Assembly (NCBI RefSeq): GCF_002394865.1
Contig: NZ_DGUZ01000009.1
Location: 201,954 to 265,953 of the forward strand
From: Fibrobacter sp. UBA4297
Lineage (GTDB): Bacteria > Fibrobacterota > Fibrobacteria > Fibrobacterales > Fibrobacteraceae
Reading direction: 5' to 3'
DNA: 64,000 nt
The first letter of the stretch is position 1. Every line of letters begins with the position of its first letter. The notes beneath the pieces are model-generated. The model saw only the letters and a program-made list of their open reading frames with translations. It was not told where the DNA came from and made no database searches. Position numbers and translations under genes: made by a program. Positions 33,733-42,693 of this stretch are shown piece after piece.

Positions 33733-34076
33733 GTGCTACCTCTACTGGTGGAATAGCGCTTACCTTAACCACAATAGGTGCTATTAAGACGGGGATGGTT
33801 TTTACAGGGGGACTTTTTAAAAAGTATGCTGTGGGAACTGTTTCTAGAATTGTGAAGTCGCTCGTTGTTGAACCTAAAGTAAAAGAAATTTCCGATACAA
33901 TGAATGAAACGCTTATTGGAGAAGAACACTTGGACTATGTTGAGGATGCTTTTAATCAGAGGATGAATGATATTGGAAACGCGTTTAATCAAGGTTTTAA
34001 TGAAATTGACAATACAATTAATCTGTGTATAAATAATGGCATTGAGGATAATATAAGGAACTCTATAAATCAATAA
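33711..34076 (+). pseudogene. Frameshifted C-terminal (toxin-like) region of the RHS fragment
   Basis: This frame reads AALGAVLGATSTGGIALTLT, continues through a hydrophobic Gly-rich stretch to GGLFKKYAVG, then a polar helical tail with NQ-rich near-repeats (EDAFNQRMNDIGNAFNQGFN). It has no credible start of its own and is best read as the continuation of the upstream RHS frame. The hydrophobic segment would suit a membrane-active toxin. AT-rich relative to its neighbours. Confidence 0.5.
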
Positions 34077-34214
34077 AAATTTAAGGACGATTAGTGTGCA
34101 GTAGGTTAAGAAAAGTGGCTGGTGTTTAAATCGTTTGCAACTTTGTAATTACCATCCTGCATTGTTTTTAGTGAACATAAACAATTTGAATTTTGAAATA
34201 GCAGGGTATTTTGT

Positions 34215-34625
34215 ATGGAGTATTTGTCTATTTTTTTTCTCGGTATTTTTTCAGTTATATTGACAATTCGTTATAAACGTTTTTGTTTGGGTGATTTTAT
34301 TGAAATTCGATGGAATCATCAGCCGATGTTGTTTATTGCTATTGTTGGCTTATTTTGTTTGTGTGCTATTGTTTGTTTATTCAATGTTTTAGCAATGTTT
34401 AATCGTGCTGTTTTGTCAGATGAATGTTTGAAAATACTAAATACTATTGCTAGTTTTTCATTCTGTTTTGTTTTTTTAGCTATATTTATAATGGTAAAAA
34501 AAAAAACAATAAAGAAAAAGATTTATACTTGGGAAGAAAGTCCCTTCATTAGAAGCTTGTTTGTTGTTGCTGCTTTTTTGCTTTCATTTTCTTTTTTGAA
34601 AGATTTATTAGCCTTATTTTTTTGA
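34215..34625 (+). CDS. Membrane protein, possible RHS-toxin immunity protein
   Basis: The 136-residue, very hydrophobic protein has about four transmembrane helices (residues 3-18, 38-62, 76-97, 112-135) and a basic KKKTIKKK loop. AGGG is 9 bases before the ATG. Base composition is clearly more AT-rich than the chromosome around it, a sign of transfer. Its place after a frameshifted RHS C-terminus matches the immunity position in polymorphic toxin loci. No family is recognised; immunity is an inference from position only. Confidence 0.55.
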   Translation: MEYLSIFFLGIFSVILTIRYKRFCLGDFIEIRWNHQPMLFIAIVGLFCLCAIVCLFNVLAMFNRAVLSDECLKILNTIASFSFCFVFLAIFIMVKKKTIKKKIYTWEESPFIRSLFVVAAFLLSFSFLKDLLALFF

Positions 34626-34811
34626 ATAGAAGTGATAATTGGAATACGAAATTTTCAGTAATGAATCTTCACGAATCTAGAAGTTAAGGAAGGACTACTA
34701 TATTTAATAAATGGTCGCACTTGGCGGCTTTTTCCGTACGATTTAGATTAGGATGCATATAATCCGAAAGTCTCAATTGACATCACTTAGTCCTTTTTAT
34801 ATATTCAAAGC

Positions 34812-36416
34812 ATGGGACTTTACGTCAATCCAAACAATATAAACTTCCAAGAGGCGCTGGATTCTCCCATTTACGTGGACAAGTCCATGCTTATCGCCGA
34901 AATCAACCGCCTTGTGCGCACAACGAAAAAATTCGTGTGCGTTTCCCGTTCGCGCCGTTTCGGGAAGACCATGGCGGGCAACATGCTCTGTGCCTACTTC
35001 AGCAAGGGTTGTGACAGCCACGAGCAGTTCGCAAATTTGAAGATTGCGAAAGATCCCAGCTTCGAGAAATACCTGAACAAACTGAATGTCATCAAGTTGG
35101 ATGTAAATGCGTTCTATTCGAACCTGTCAAAGAAAGAACAGGAAGAGAAGGTTGACCGCAAAACAAGGGACATAACGCCGATTTTCAACGGTGCCGTTGT
35201 AAAGGAACTGATTCCGGCGTTTCCCGATTGCGAAATAACCGAAGACGATAGTATTGCTGATGCTCTTCTCAAAATATACGCCAAGACAGGCGAACAGTTT
35301 GTAGTCATTTTGGATGAATATGACGTGCTTATTCGCGAGCGTGTTTCGGAACAGGTTTTCAAATCTTACTTGAATTTCTTGAATGCCATGTTCAAAAACG
35401 ATAACCTTGCGCCTGCCATTGCGCTCGCCTACCTCACAGGTATTCTACCCGTCGTCCGCGATAAAGTGCAGTCGAAGCTGAACATTTTCCGCGAATACAC
35501 CATGGCGGGTGCAAGCCGACTATCCGAATTTGTCGGATTCACTGCGGAAGAGGTGCAAGCACTCTGTCAGGAAAGCGGGCTAGATTTTGAAGAATGTAAG
35601 CGTTGGTACAACGGCTACAATCTGAACGGTATCGAAATCTATAGCCCGAATTCCATCGTGGAAGCCATCGATAATGGCCGGATAAAGAGCTACTGGACTC
35701 AGACCGGGTCTTACGAAGCCCTCAAGAATTACATCCTGATGGATTTCGAGGGTATTTTGCAGGACGTGAAGGTGATGATTGGTGGTGGGCGTGTGAGCGT
35801 GAAGGTGTCTAGCTACCTGAACACCATGACGGACTTTCACAGCAAGCACGATGTGTTCACCTACCTGATTCACTTGGGTTACCTGGCATATGACGAGGAT
35901 ACTGAAGAATGCTACATCCCCAACCGCGAGGTGCGAGAGCAGTGGATACTTTCCGTAGAACTATCCCCCGATTACAAGGGTCTGATGGAGTTGGTGAATG
36001 CTAGCAAGGAGCTTGTGGAGTCCACCATCGAATGCGATGCGTCCGCAGTTGCCGAAGCTCTGAACAAGTCTCATGAACAGATTTGCAACAACTTAAACTA
36101 TAACAACGAAGGGACTTTCCAATCGGTAATCTGCCTTGCATATTTCTATGCAAACCTGAAATACACAATTGTAAAAGAAATGCCCGCTGGGAAAGGCGTG
36201 GCTGACGTGGTGATGATTCCGTATGTGCCGAATACGCCTGCGTTGATTATCGAACTGAAACGGAATGCTTGTGAGAAGACCGCTCTCACGCAAATTCATC
36301 AAAAGAATTACGGAAATGCCCTTGAAAAATACTCTGGCGACTTGCTGTTCGTTGGAGTGAATTACGACGAAAAGACCAAGGAACACCGCTGCATCATTGA
36401 GAAGTTCGTGAAGTGA
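34812..36416 (+). CDS. AAA-ATPase-like / PD-(D/E)XK nuclease-fold protein, second copy
   Basis: The 534-residue protein has the same architecture as the gene at 31518 but is quite diverged: SPIYVDKSMLIAEINRL, the P-loop-like SRSRRFGKTMAGNML, Walker B FVVILDEYDVLI, RWYNGYNLNG, and a C-terminal nuclease-like GVADVVMIPYVPNTPALIIE with ELK following. It begins MGLYVNPNNINF. An RHS fragment again follows 33 bases later, so the two genes make a repeated ATPase plus RHS arrangement. Function unsettled. Confidence 0.85.
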   Translation: MGLYVNPNNINFQEALDSPIYVDKSMLIAEINRLVRTTKKFVCVSRSRRFGKTMAGNMLCAYFSKGCDSHEQFANLKIAKDPSFEKYLNKLNVIKLDVNAFYSNLSKKEQEEKVDRKTRDITPIFNGAVVKELIPAFPDCEITEDDSIADALLKIYAKTGEQFVVILDEYDVLIRERVSEQVFKSYLNFLNAMFKNDNLAPAIALAYLTGILPVVRDKVQSKLNIFREYTMAGASRLSEFVGFTAEEVQALCQESGLDFEECKRWYNGYNLNGIEIYSPNSIVEAIDNGRIKSYWTQTGSYEALKNYILMDFEGILQDVKVMIGGGRVSVKVSSYLNTMTDFHSKHDVFTYLIHLGYLAYDEDTEECYIPNREVREQWILSVELSPDYKGLMELVNASKELVESTIECDASAVAEALNKSHEQICNNLNYNNEGTFQSVICLAYFYANLKYTIVKEMPAGKGVADVVMIPYVPNTPALIIELKRNACEKTALTQIHQKNYGNALEKYSGDLLFVGVNYDEKTKEHRCIIEKFVK

Positions 36417-36448
36417 ATCCAATTGACATAAACGGTGACAAATCCTGA

Positions 36449-36733
36449 ATGCCAATCGAATTTGTACAGGAACCTACGGGCGGTACCCGTGAAAAGGTCA
36501 ACGTCGTCGTGAACATGCCCGAAGGCCTCGGCCGCTACAAGGTCGCGGACGCATCGCAGCCCGCCGACGATAACGTGTTCAGGACGTTCGAATGGTACTT
36601 GAAGAACCATCTCGGCTCCACGATGCTCGTCTATGGCACCGTAGCTTCCACCGGGGAAGTTGCTGTTATCGCCATTAAGAATGATCGTGTTGTTCTTAAA
36701 GACGATATCAGCAAATTTGAACTTAAAAAATAG
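36449..36733 (+). pseudogene. Short RHS-core fragment
   Basis: 94 residues. MPIEFVQEPTGG matches the start of the fragment at 33127 (shared atgccaatcgaattt). FRTFEWYLKNHLGSTMLVYG is the RHS-core HLGS motif that normally precedes the segment kept in the 33127 fragment. The last 22 residues (AIKNDRVVLKDDISKFELKK) do not look like RHS. Probably a remnant of a full RHS gene or a silent cassette. Confidence 0.6.
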
Positions 36734-36790
36734 ACTTTAAGACAAAAAGTAATGTATATTATTCACAACTAAACTTTATAAGAAATAGTT

Positions 36791-38104
36791 ATGAATACCG
36801 TCCTCAATCTCAAAAATACAGTTCTTTTGGCTGCTGCGGCCTCCTTCTTTAGTATAGTCGGCTGTTCCTCTGAAGAAAACATTGTCTTTTCTAATGAAAA
36901 TAGTCCAGTCTTTAGAGACGGAAAGATTATTGACCCACGAGATAATAATTCATACGGTGTGGCTTTGATTGGCGACCTGTATTGGATGACTGAAAATCTC
37001 CGTTATGCGGATTCTGTGAGTACCAAAAATCTTGCCGGAAACACATGGTGCCATGAGGATGATGTTAAATGCGAAAAATATGGGCGGCTTTATTCCTGGA
37101 CGGCTGCTTTAGATTTTGAGAAAAAGTTTAATTCGACAAGCTTAGGCTATGTTTCATCAACGAAGGGAATTTGCCCCAATGGTTGGAGAATTCCGTCGGG
37201 GAACGATTGGCTTTCTTTAATTAATTATGTAGAAACTAATAATGGCGGTGAAGGCTCTGGCACAAGTTTAAAATCAACGGAAACATGGAGTGCTTCTGAC
37301 GAAGTCCGTAAGCCAACGAATCGTTTTGGCTTCGGTGCTAAAGCATCTGGTCGTCGTAACAATGATGGCGAAACCTTTATGAGTACGGGCAGAATCGCTT
37401 TCTTCTGGTCCTCAAATGAACATGATAATGGTACTGCTGAAGGTTGGCAACTCCGTCATGATGTCGATGTGATTCAGTTGGGTAATTTCTATAAAGACCA
37501 TGGCTTGGCGGTACGTTGTGTTGCCGATAAGAATTCTGCAAATATTGTGAGGGGAAAGGATGTTTTGGATTCTTCATATCTAGAGAAAATTCCTCAAGAT
37601 TATGGCACCTTGAAAATAGGGGATCAATCTTATAGGACTATTGAAGTTGATGGTGTTACCTGGATGGCGGATAACATAAATGTCAATGATGATGGGAGTA
37701 GTTGCTATAACGACGATAAGGATTACTGCAAAGAGTATGGCCGTCTTTATTCTTATGAAGCTGCATTAAAAATATGCCCGGATGGGTGGCAACTGCCTAC
37801 AAGAACGCAGTATTCTTCGTTGAAGTTGTATGCTAAGACTAATGCCGCTTTGCGCTCTACCTCGGGCTGGTCAAATAATGCATCAAAGGGCCTTAATTTT
37901 TGGGGCTTTGATGCGAAACCTGCAGGCGGAATGGAAGGAACAGATTTCTTTGATTTAAAGGCTAGTGCTTATTTTTGGGTGAATGAAATTCTTTCGGATG
38001 AATCTAAAGCATCGACGTTCTGGATTAACTATTACGATCTGGAGCCTTCGTTCATGTCTTATGACAAAAAGAATAAATACTCTGTCCGTTGCGTAAAGAA
38101 ATAA
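36791..38104 (+). CDS. Lipoprotein with two Fibrobacter major paralogous domains
   Basis: The 437-residue protein has a lipoprotein signal with lipobox SIVGCSS (Cys25). Domain 1 spans about 45-245 (YGVALIGDLYWMTENLRYAD, KYGRLYSWTAAL, CPNGWRIPSGNDW, AFFWSSNEHD, LAVRCVAD). Domain 2 spans about 270-437 (YRTIEVDGVTWMADNINV, EYGRLYSYEAAL, CPDGWQLPTRTQY, YSVRCVKK). A surface-anchored protein of unknown role; each repeat ends in a conserved RCV. The gene is alone, closed by a strong terminator. Confidence 0.87.
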   Translation: MNTVLNLKNTVLLAAAASFFSIVGCSSEENIVFSNENSPVFRDGKIIDPRDNNSYGVALIGDLYWMTENLRYADSVSTKNLAGNTWCHEDDVKCEKYGRLYSWTAALDFEKKFNSTSLGYVSSTKGICPNGWRIPSGNDWLSLINYVETNNGGEGSGTSLKSTETWSASDEVRKPTNRFGFGAKASGRRNNDGETFMSTGRIAFFWSSNEHDNGTAEGWQLRHDVDVIQLGNFYKDHGLAVRCVADKNSANIVRGKDVLDSSYLEKIPQDYGTLKIGDQSYRTIEVDGVTWMADNINVNDDGSSCYNDDKDYCKEYGRLYSYEAALKICPDGWQLPTRTQYSSLKLYAKTNAALRSTSGWSNNASKGLNFWGFDAKPAGGMEGTDFFDLKASAYFWVNEILSDESKASTFWINYYDLEPSFMSYDKKNKYSVRCVKK

Positions 38105-38126
38105 CAATAGAGATTTGAGCTTAGCA

Positions 38127-38159
38127 AAAATGCCGCGCACTTGAGTTGCGCGGCATTTT
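38127..38159. terminator. Bidirectional terminator between the paralogous-domain lipoprotein and argH
   Basis: aaaatgccgcgca and tgcgcggcatttt pair perfectly over 13 bp with a 7-base loop, giving A/T tracts on both strands. Confidence 0.92.
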
Positions 38160-38170
38160 CACTTTGCAAT

Positions 38171-38202
38171 GTCATGCCCGCCACTGAGCGGGTATCTCCA
38201 TC
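38171..38202 (+). repeat. Family B palindromic repeat
   Basis: gtcatgcccgccactgagcg followed by ggtatctccatct; arms cccgc/gcggg. Located between terminator and argH stop. Confidence 0.55.
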
Positions 38203-38211
38203 TCAATTCAG

Positions 38212-39615
38212 TTACTTCTTGAGTTTCTTGAGGAGTGCGGCGGCCTTCGTGAACTGCTGCTTCACGGACTTCGGGCCCGTACCGCCTTCGATGTTGCGCT
38301 TGCTGATACTGTATTCGAACGTAAGCGTTTTTTTCATCTTGGCGACGTCCGGGACGCCTGCGGCGGCCCAAGCCTCGTCAGAAAGTTCCGTGAACTGCTT
38401 ACCTTGGCGTGCGGCATCGCCGACGAGGCTTCCCACGACGTGGTGGGCGTCGCGGAACGGAACGCCAGCTTCTACGAGCAAGTCGGCGAGGTCTGTAGCG
38501 AGGAGCGCCGGGAGCATCTTGGCGTGCATTGTCTCGAAGTTGAAACGAGCCGTTTCCAAAGCTTCCTTCATCACGCGGAGAATCACTTTCACGTTGTGGA
38601 CGCTATCGAAGACCGGTTCCTTGTCTTCTTGCAGGTCGCGGCTGTAGCTGAGCGGAGCGCCTTTCACGAGCGTGTAAAGTGCGGTGAAGTTCCCGAGCAT
38701 GCGACCAGACTTACCGCGGATGAGTTCCATGGAGTCCGGATTCTTCTTCTGCGGCATCATCGAAGAACCGCTGGAAAATGCATCGTGCAACGTGAGGAAT
38801 CCAAATTCGCAAGAGCTCCAGTTTACAAAGTCTTCGGCGTAGCGGCTCATCGTGTTCGCGATAATCGCAAGGTCGGCTTCGAATTCGAGCATCATGTCGC
38901 GATGGCTCACTGCGTCAATGCTGTTCGGGCTCACGTCCTTGAATCCGAGAGCTTCTGCAACGAGTGCGCGGTGGTACGGGAATGCAGAACCAGCCATGGC
39001 GCCACTGCCAAGCGGAAGCTGGCTGTGCAATTCGAGGAAGTTGTCAAGGCGCTTCACGTCACGGCTCACGGCAAAGAACATGCTCATGAGGTAATGGCTA
39101 AAGTAAATCGGCTGTGCCTGCTGCAAGTGCGTGTAGCCCGGCATCATCTTGCCGAAGTACTTCTTGGAAAGGTCCAAAACCGTTTCCATAAGTTCTACTT
39201 CAAGGGCGCGGATTTCTGCAGCGCGGTGACGCATGTAAAGCTTGAAGTCCGTGCAGACCTGGTCATTGCGGCTACGGCCGGTGTGAATCTTTTTGCCGAG
39301 AGCGCCGATGCGTTCGGTGAGCACGCGTTCCACGGCCATGTGGATGTCTTCGTCGCTATCGCACCAGAGATTTTTGCCGGCGTGGTAGTCGTCGAGGATG
39401 CTCTTTAATCCATCGCAAATTTTCTTGTAGTCGGCCTTGGAAAGTACACCCGATTCCACGAGTCCCTTGCCATGTCCGATGCTCCCTTCGATATCTTCTT
39501 CGATGAGTTCTGCATCAAACTGCAAGCTGAAACTTAAATCGACCATGCTCTGAGCCATGCCACTAGCAAAGCGGCCCGTCCACATGTTAGTTTGGGTATC
39601 TTTCTTCTTAGCCAT
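38212..39615 (-). CDS. argH: Argininosuccinate lyase
   Basis: The last step of arginine synthesis, splitting argininosuccinate into arginine and fumarate. The 467-residue protein has the superfamily signature GSSMMPQKKNPDSMELIRGK, HTGRSRNDQVCTDF, PGYTHLQQAQP and HRDMMLEFEADL. ATG at 39615 (MAKKKDTQ) has GAGG at suitable spacing; an earlier in-frame ATG at 39627 lacks one. Stand-alone gene; no other arg genes nearby. Confidence 0.95.
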   Translation of the reverse strand: MAKKKDTQTNMWTGRFASGMAQSMVDLSFSLQFDAELIEEDIEGSIGHGKGLVESGVLSKADYKKICDGLKSILDDYHAGKNLWCDSDEDIHMAVERVLTERIGALGKKIHTGRSRNDQVCTDFKLYMRHRAAEIRALEVELMETVLDLSKKYFGKMMPGYTHLQQAQPIYFSHYLMSMFFAVSRDVKRLDNFLELHSQLPLGSGAMAGSAFPYHRALVAEALGFKDVSPNSIDAVSHRDMMLEFEADLAIIANTMSRYAEDFVNWSSCEFGFLTLHDAFSSGSSMMPQKKNPDSMELIRGKSGRMLGNFTALYTLVKGAPLSYSRDLQEDKEPVFDSVHNVKVILRVMKEALETARFNFETMHAKMLPALLATDLADLLVEAGVPFRDAHHVVGSLVGDAARQGKQFTELSDEAWAAAGVPDVAKMKKTLTFEYSISKRNIEGGTGPKSVKQQFTKAAALLKKLKK

Positions 39616-39628
39616 TGTAAACCTCAAA

Positions 39629-39650
39629 TAAAAAAGCCGTGAAATCGGCT
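39629..39650 (-). terminator. Terminator of the 39718 lipoprotein gene
   Basis: Minus strand agccg, loop atttca, cggct, then T6. It ends just before the argH ribosome site. Confidence 0.6.
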
Positions 39651-39717
39651 GTGATTTCTCGGCTAAAGATAAAAATTTTTACGTGACAAGCGGAACTTAT
39701 CCAAGAAACTAATGTCG

Positions 39718-40146
39718 TTAGTTCCAAGGGCTTTCATCCCAAGTGCTTCTGGGTGCTGGTGATTGTTTTTCTTCTGGAACTGTTTTTTTTACGCCTTTTC
39801 GTTTCTTTGCATTTGCTATTATGCATGTTTTCAAGTTATCCGTATGCCTGTTGTCCAAGGCGTAGCAAAGGGTTTCAACTTCCTGATTGCGAGTGAACTT
39901 GGTTCGTGCCACCTGAATGCCATCAATAAAGAACTGAAAATATCCGTGCTTCATACCTCGGCTGCAGCGACCTGTGACGGTAACCGGTTGGTTGAATTCA
40001 TCGATAAAGTACCAAGAGGCGTGTTCTATATGTAATCCAGTACAATCATAAGGTATTTGCTGGTCTGCCTTTGTCTGGTATTTTTGGTAAGAGGAGCATG
40101 AACAAAGGGTTAGTGCTAAAGTGCAGAATGCAATGAATTTAGTCAA
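39718..40146 (-). CDS. Small lipoprotein of unknown function
   Basis: About 142 residues with a lipoprotein signal ending LALTLCSCSS. The mature part contains ADQQIPYDCTGLHIEHASWY, then KHGYFQFFIDGIQVARTKF, and a C-terminus RSTWDESPWN. Start: TTG at 40146 with AGG 6 bases before it fits best; GTG at 40158 is an alternative but has no ribosome site. Preceded by the terminator of the next lipoprotein gene, so it is separately transcribed. Family not recognised. Confidence 0.65.
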   Translation of the reverse strand: MTKFIAFCTLALTLCSCSSYQKYQTKADQQIPYDCTGLHIEHASWYFIDEFNQPVTVTGRCSRGMKHGYFQFFIDGIQVARTKFTRNQEVETLCYALDNRHTDNLKTCIIANAKKRKGVKKTVPEEKQSPAPRSTWDESPWN

Positions 40147-40158
40147 TGTCAACCTCAC

Positions 40159-40185
40159 AAAAAAAGCCGAGAATTAATCTCGGCT
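40159..40185 (-). terminator. Terminator of the 40202 lipoprotein gene
   Basis: Minus strand agccgaga / tctcggct stem with a 5-base loop, followed by a T7 run. It lies 17 bases after the stop at 40202. Confidence 0.8.
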
Positions 40186-40201
40186 TCAAATATAGCTTTT
40201 T

Positions 40202-40750
40202 TTAGTCCCAGACGCTTTTCTGAACGGCTGTTGGCTCATCATTTGTTTCAATGTAGGGCGCATCATCGATGGGTTCCGTTTTCGGTTCTACCGGCGTTGG
40301 TTTCTTCACTTTCTTCGTGACTTTGTATGGACGATCCCAAACGCTTATGCCGCTGTTCTCGTTGTTATTGTTCGTGGAATACCTCATCATGTAGTTATCA
40401 ATCGGTATTTCAATTTCATCAGGGTATGCTTGGTAAAGCCACAAGGACAAAGTGTATGTAAACGGAGCGAATAAAATAGACATAAAGGACATACTACGAT
40501 GGACTTCTATAGATCCGACTCTTTGCCCGTCCAAGTATGCTTCAAGTTGTCCGCCAGCTCTTGTTCCGCGAGTCTGGAATGTACAGTCTTCATCATCGCC
40601 CATTCTACAAACCGGTTTCCCATCAAGGTAAATATCGTAAGGCCTTGATGCGTACTGGCTAGCTATGACTTTAGTGCGCCCGGCAAAGCATCCGGTCAGG
40701 TTTACAGACACGGCTGCAAGCAGTAGAATAGAAACAATTCTTGCTTTCAT
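40202..40750 (-). CDS. Lipoprotein of unknown function
   Basis: 182 residues. The signal MKARIVSILLLAAVSVNLTG ends in lipobox LTGC (Cys21). The next part has a small domain with RPYDIYLDGKPVCRMGDDED and LEAYLDGQRVGSIEVHRS, reminiscent of PEGA-like surface modules, then an amphipathic stretch and a Pro/Glu-rich tail. The motif S-V-W-D occurs twice (ISVWDRPY and the C-terminal KSVWD) and resembles the tail of the neighbour at 39718. It begins 2 bases after the upstream barrel gene. Confidence 0.65.
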   Translation of the reverse strand: MKARIVSILLLAAVSVNLTGCFAGRTKVIASQYASRPYDIYLDGKPVCRMGDDEDCTFQTRGTRAGGQLEAYLDGQRVGSIEVHRSMSFMSILFAPFTYTLSLWLYQAYPDEIEIPIDNYMMRYSTNNNNENSGISVWDRPYKVTKKVKKPTPVEPKTEPIDDAPYIETNDEPTAVQKSVWD

Positions 40751-40752
40751 AG

Positions 40753-41784
40753 TTAGAATCCGATAGCAAGCCCCAGACCGAACTTGAAGCCGTTCATATA
40801 GTGCTTCTTTTCAATAAGGGTGACGGTATTCCCTGCAGTGTCTTTTTGTTCCTTGATAAAGGAGGATTCAAAGAAGTCAAAGAAATACTGGGCCTGGGCT
40901 ATAAACATGACTCGGCTTGCTCGGTTAAACAAAACGCCGCCACCGATCTGCATTGAAAGACCGTTTGATTTGTAATCTTTACTGCTATGATAATGTTTGT
41001 TATTGTCGTAGAAGCTGTTGTAGCGAGTCGTACGCCAACTGTAAGATAAGCCGCCACCGGCGTATGGGGTGATATTTGATGTGGTAAATGGATAGAATGC
41101 AGAGAGCGTCAGGTCAATAAGTGTATGCTTGTCGCTGTCTTCGCCGAGATTCGTCATTGTCCAATCAAAACCGAAAAGGAGATCTCTAGCATCGTACAAA
41201 ACGAAGAGGCCAAGTCCTGCGTCAACTTTTGCATCAGACGGGTTGAGCGGGAGGGATCCAACAATCTTTCCGCCCCAGTAAGAGGTCACGCCTTTCTTTT
41301 TCGGATTCTTGGTTTCTTGTTCTGTGACCGTGTAAATGTCGTCATCGTTAGTTGCTTTACGCTTGGTGCCGATGTTTTTGGCAACGCGCTGGATAATCGG
41401 ATCGAAATCATCGGGGTTCTTTGCCTTGAGGCGGTCGCTCCAAACCGGGGCTTCGTTATTGATATCATAGAGCTTGAAAGCTGTGATGACGTTTTCGCCC
41501 AGACGGGTAAATTCAGCCATGATATACTTGGTACAGTTCTTTTCGATGGCTTTCTTGTTAGCGGATTCGCGGTCACCGATTTTTACGGAATCTTCTTCGG
41601 CGTAATTGACCAAGACATAGCGGCCGTTGTCATCGATATAGGCGTTCATGAGCTTTTCGGCTGCGATGCCGAAATCTTCATTCAAGCCCACCATGCTGAA
41701 TGGTGCTAAATAAACGCGTTCAGTTGCATAAATAGATGCCGCAAGGGCGAGCGATGAAAGTAAAATTTTTTTGAAGCAGCTCAT
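40753..41784 (-). CDS. Exported protein with C-terminal beta-barrel
   Basis: The 343-residue protein has a signal peptide (MSCFKKILLSSLALAASIYA). A globular N-terminal part (TERVYLAPFSMVGLNEDFGI to about residue 150) resembles periplasmic domains that gather stress or assembly factors. The C-terminal half has alternating strands (DAGLGLFVLYDARDLLFGFD, ITPYAGGGLSYSWR, MFIAQAQYFFDFF) and ends in the aromatic GLGLAIGF typical of outer-membrane barrels. AAAGGAG lies upstream of the ATG. First gene of a two-gene unit with the lipoprotein at 40202. Confidence 0.7.
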   Translation of the reverse strand: MSCFKKILLSSLALAASIYATERVYLAPFSMVGLNEDFGIAAEKLMNAYIDDNGRYVLVNYAEEDSVKIGDRESANKKAIEKNCTKYIMAEFTRLGENVITAFKLYDINNEAPVWSDRLKAKNPDDFDPIIQRVAKNIGTKRKATNDDDIYTVTEQETKNPKKKGVTSYWGGKIVGSLPLNPSDAKVDAGLGLFVLYDARDLLFGFDWTMTNLGEDSDKHTLIDLTLSAFYPFTTSNITPYAGGGLSYSWRTTRYNSFYDNNKHYHSSKDYKSNGLSMQIGGGVLFNRASRVMFIAQAQYFFDFFESSFIKEQKDTAGNTVTLIEKKHYMNGFKFGLGLAIGF

Positions 41785-41919
41785 ATTGGAATCTCCTTTT
41801 AAAGATTAATCTAGAAATAAATATTCCAAAAGAAAACGATTTTTTGGCAGAAGTGAGAATTTTTAGGACGAATTGCGCAAAATTTATCCTATTTTGCCTA
41901 TTTAGGTCGATAAAAAACA

Positions 41920-42690
41920 TTAATTCAGCAATTCTTTTTCGAGAATTTCCTTCATTTTGTGTGTCAACTTGGTGGCACTTTTAGTGATTGGTATATTCTC
42001 GTATTCTTTTATAGAGATTGTTGGGAGTACTTTTAAATTGTATAAATAGCGTTCTGTTGGATGAAATTGCAATAATTTATCGTGTTTTCTAAGCCCGATT
42101 TTTTCATTGCCGCCAAAGAAAATGGGGATGACATCGTTTTGCGCATAAAGAGCAAAACGGGCAGCTCCTTTCTTGAATTCCCACGGCTCTCCGGGCTTGC
42201 TGCGGGTCCCTTCGGGGAATATGATAAGGTTATTCCCTTCGCTCATAGAAGCTTTTGCCATTTCGAGCTGTTCTTCAAACGGGATGTTGTTTGGAATGTA
42301 CAAATTCTTGATAATAAGCGAAATGAACTTGTTTTGGATGAGTTCACCTTTTACAATGCAATTGGCGTTGGGGATAAGTGAAAACAGAATGACAACGTCA
42401 AACAGTGAAGGGTGGTTGGCGATGACAACTTTGGAACGGAGATTGTTGAGTGATTCTTTGTTTTTGACAGTGAGGCGGATGCCTCCAAGAATTTCTGCGA
42501 TTTTGACGAAAATTTTAAAATACTGGTGGTTGAACTTGCGTGCAATCTTTTTGAATTTCGTGTCGGAAAATCCAGCGATGCAGTGCATGAGGGGAAATAG
42601 AATTGCCGCTAGAATCATGCTGCATACGCCGAAAAAAACAAAGCAGAAAAGCTTTACAAAAACGCGACGGATGTAGCGGATCTTTGTCAT
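41920..42690 (-). CDS. 1-acylglycerol-3-phosphate acyltransferase-like protein (PlsC family)
   Basis: The 256-residue membrane-associated acyltransferase has an N-terminal helix (VKLFCFVFFGVCSMILAAIL), the catalytic NHPSLFD (H-x4-D) near residue 92, and FPEGTRSKPGEPWEFKKGA. It is last of the leftward arm of the pigment cluster, 3 bases after the chain-length-factor-like gene. In aryl polyene clusters such enzymes are thought to attach the polyene to a lipid. A housekeeping PlsC role is possible but less likely here. Confidence 0.85.
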   Translation of the reverse strand: MTKIRYIRRVFVKLFCFVFFGVCSMILAAILFPLMHCIAGFSDTKFKKIARKFNHQYFKIFVKIAEILGGIRLTVKNKESLNNLRSKVVIANHPSLFDVVILFSLIPNANCIVKGELIQNKFISLIIKNLYIPNNIPFEEQLEMAKASMSEGNNLIIFPEGTRSKPGEPWEFKKGAARFALYAQNDVIPIFFGGNEKIGLRKHDKLLQFHPTERYLYNLKVLPTISIKEYENIPITKSATKLTHKMKEILEKELLN

Positions 42691-42693
42691 TTG

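Noticed and set aside
38404..39408. 334-codon frame antisense to argH
   Set aside because: argH is unmistakable on the minus strand.
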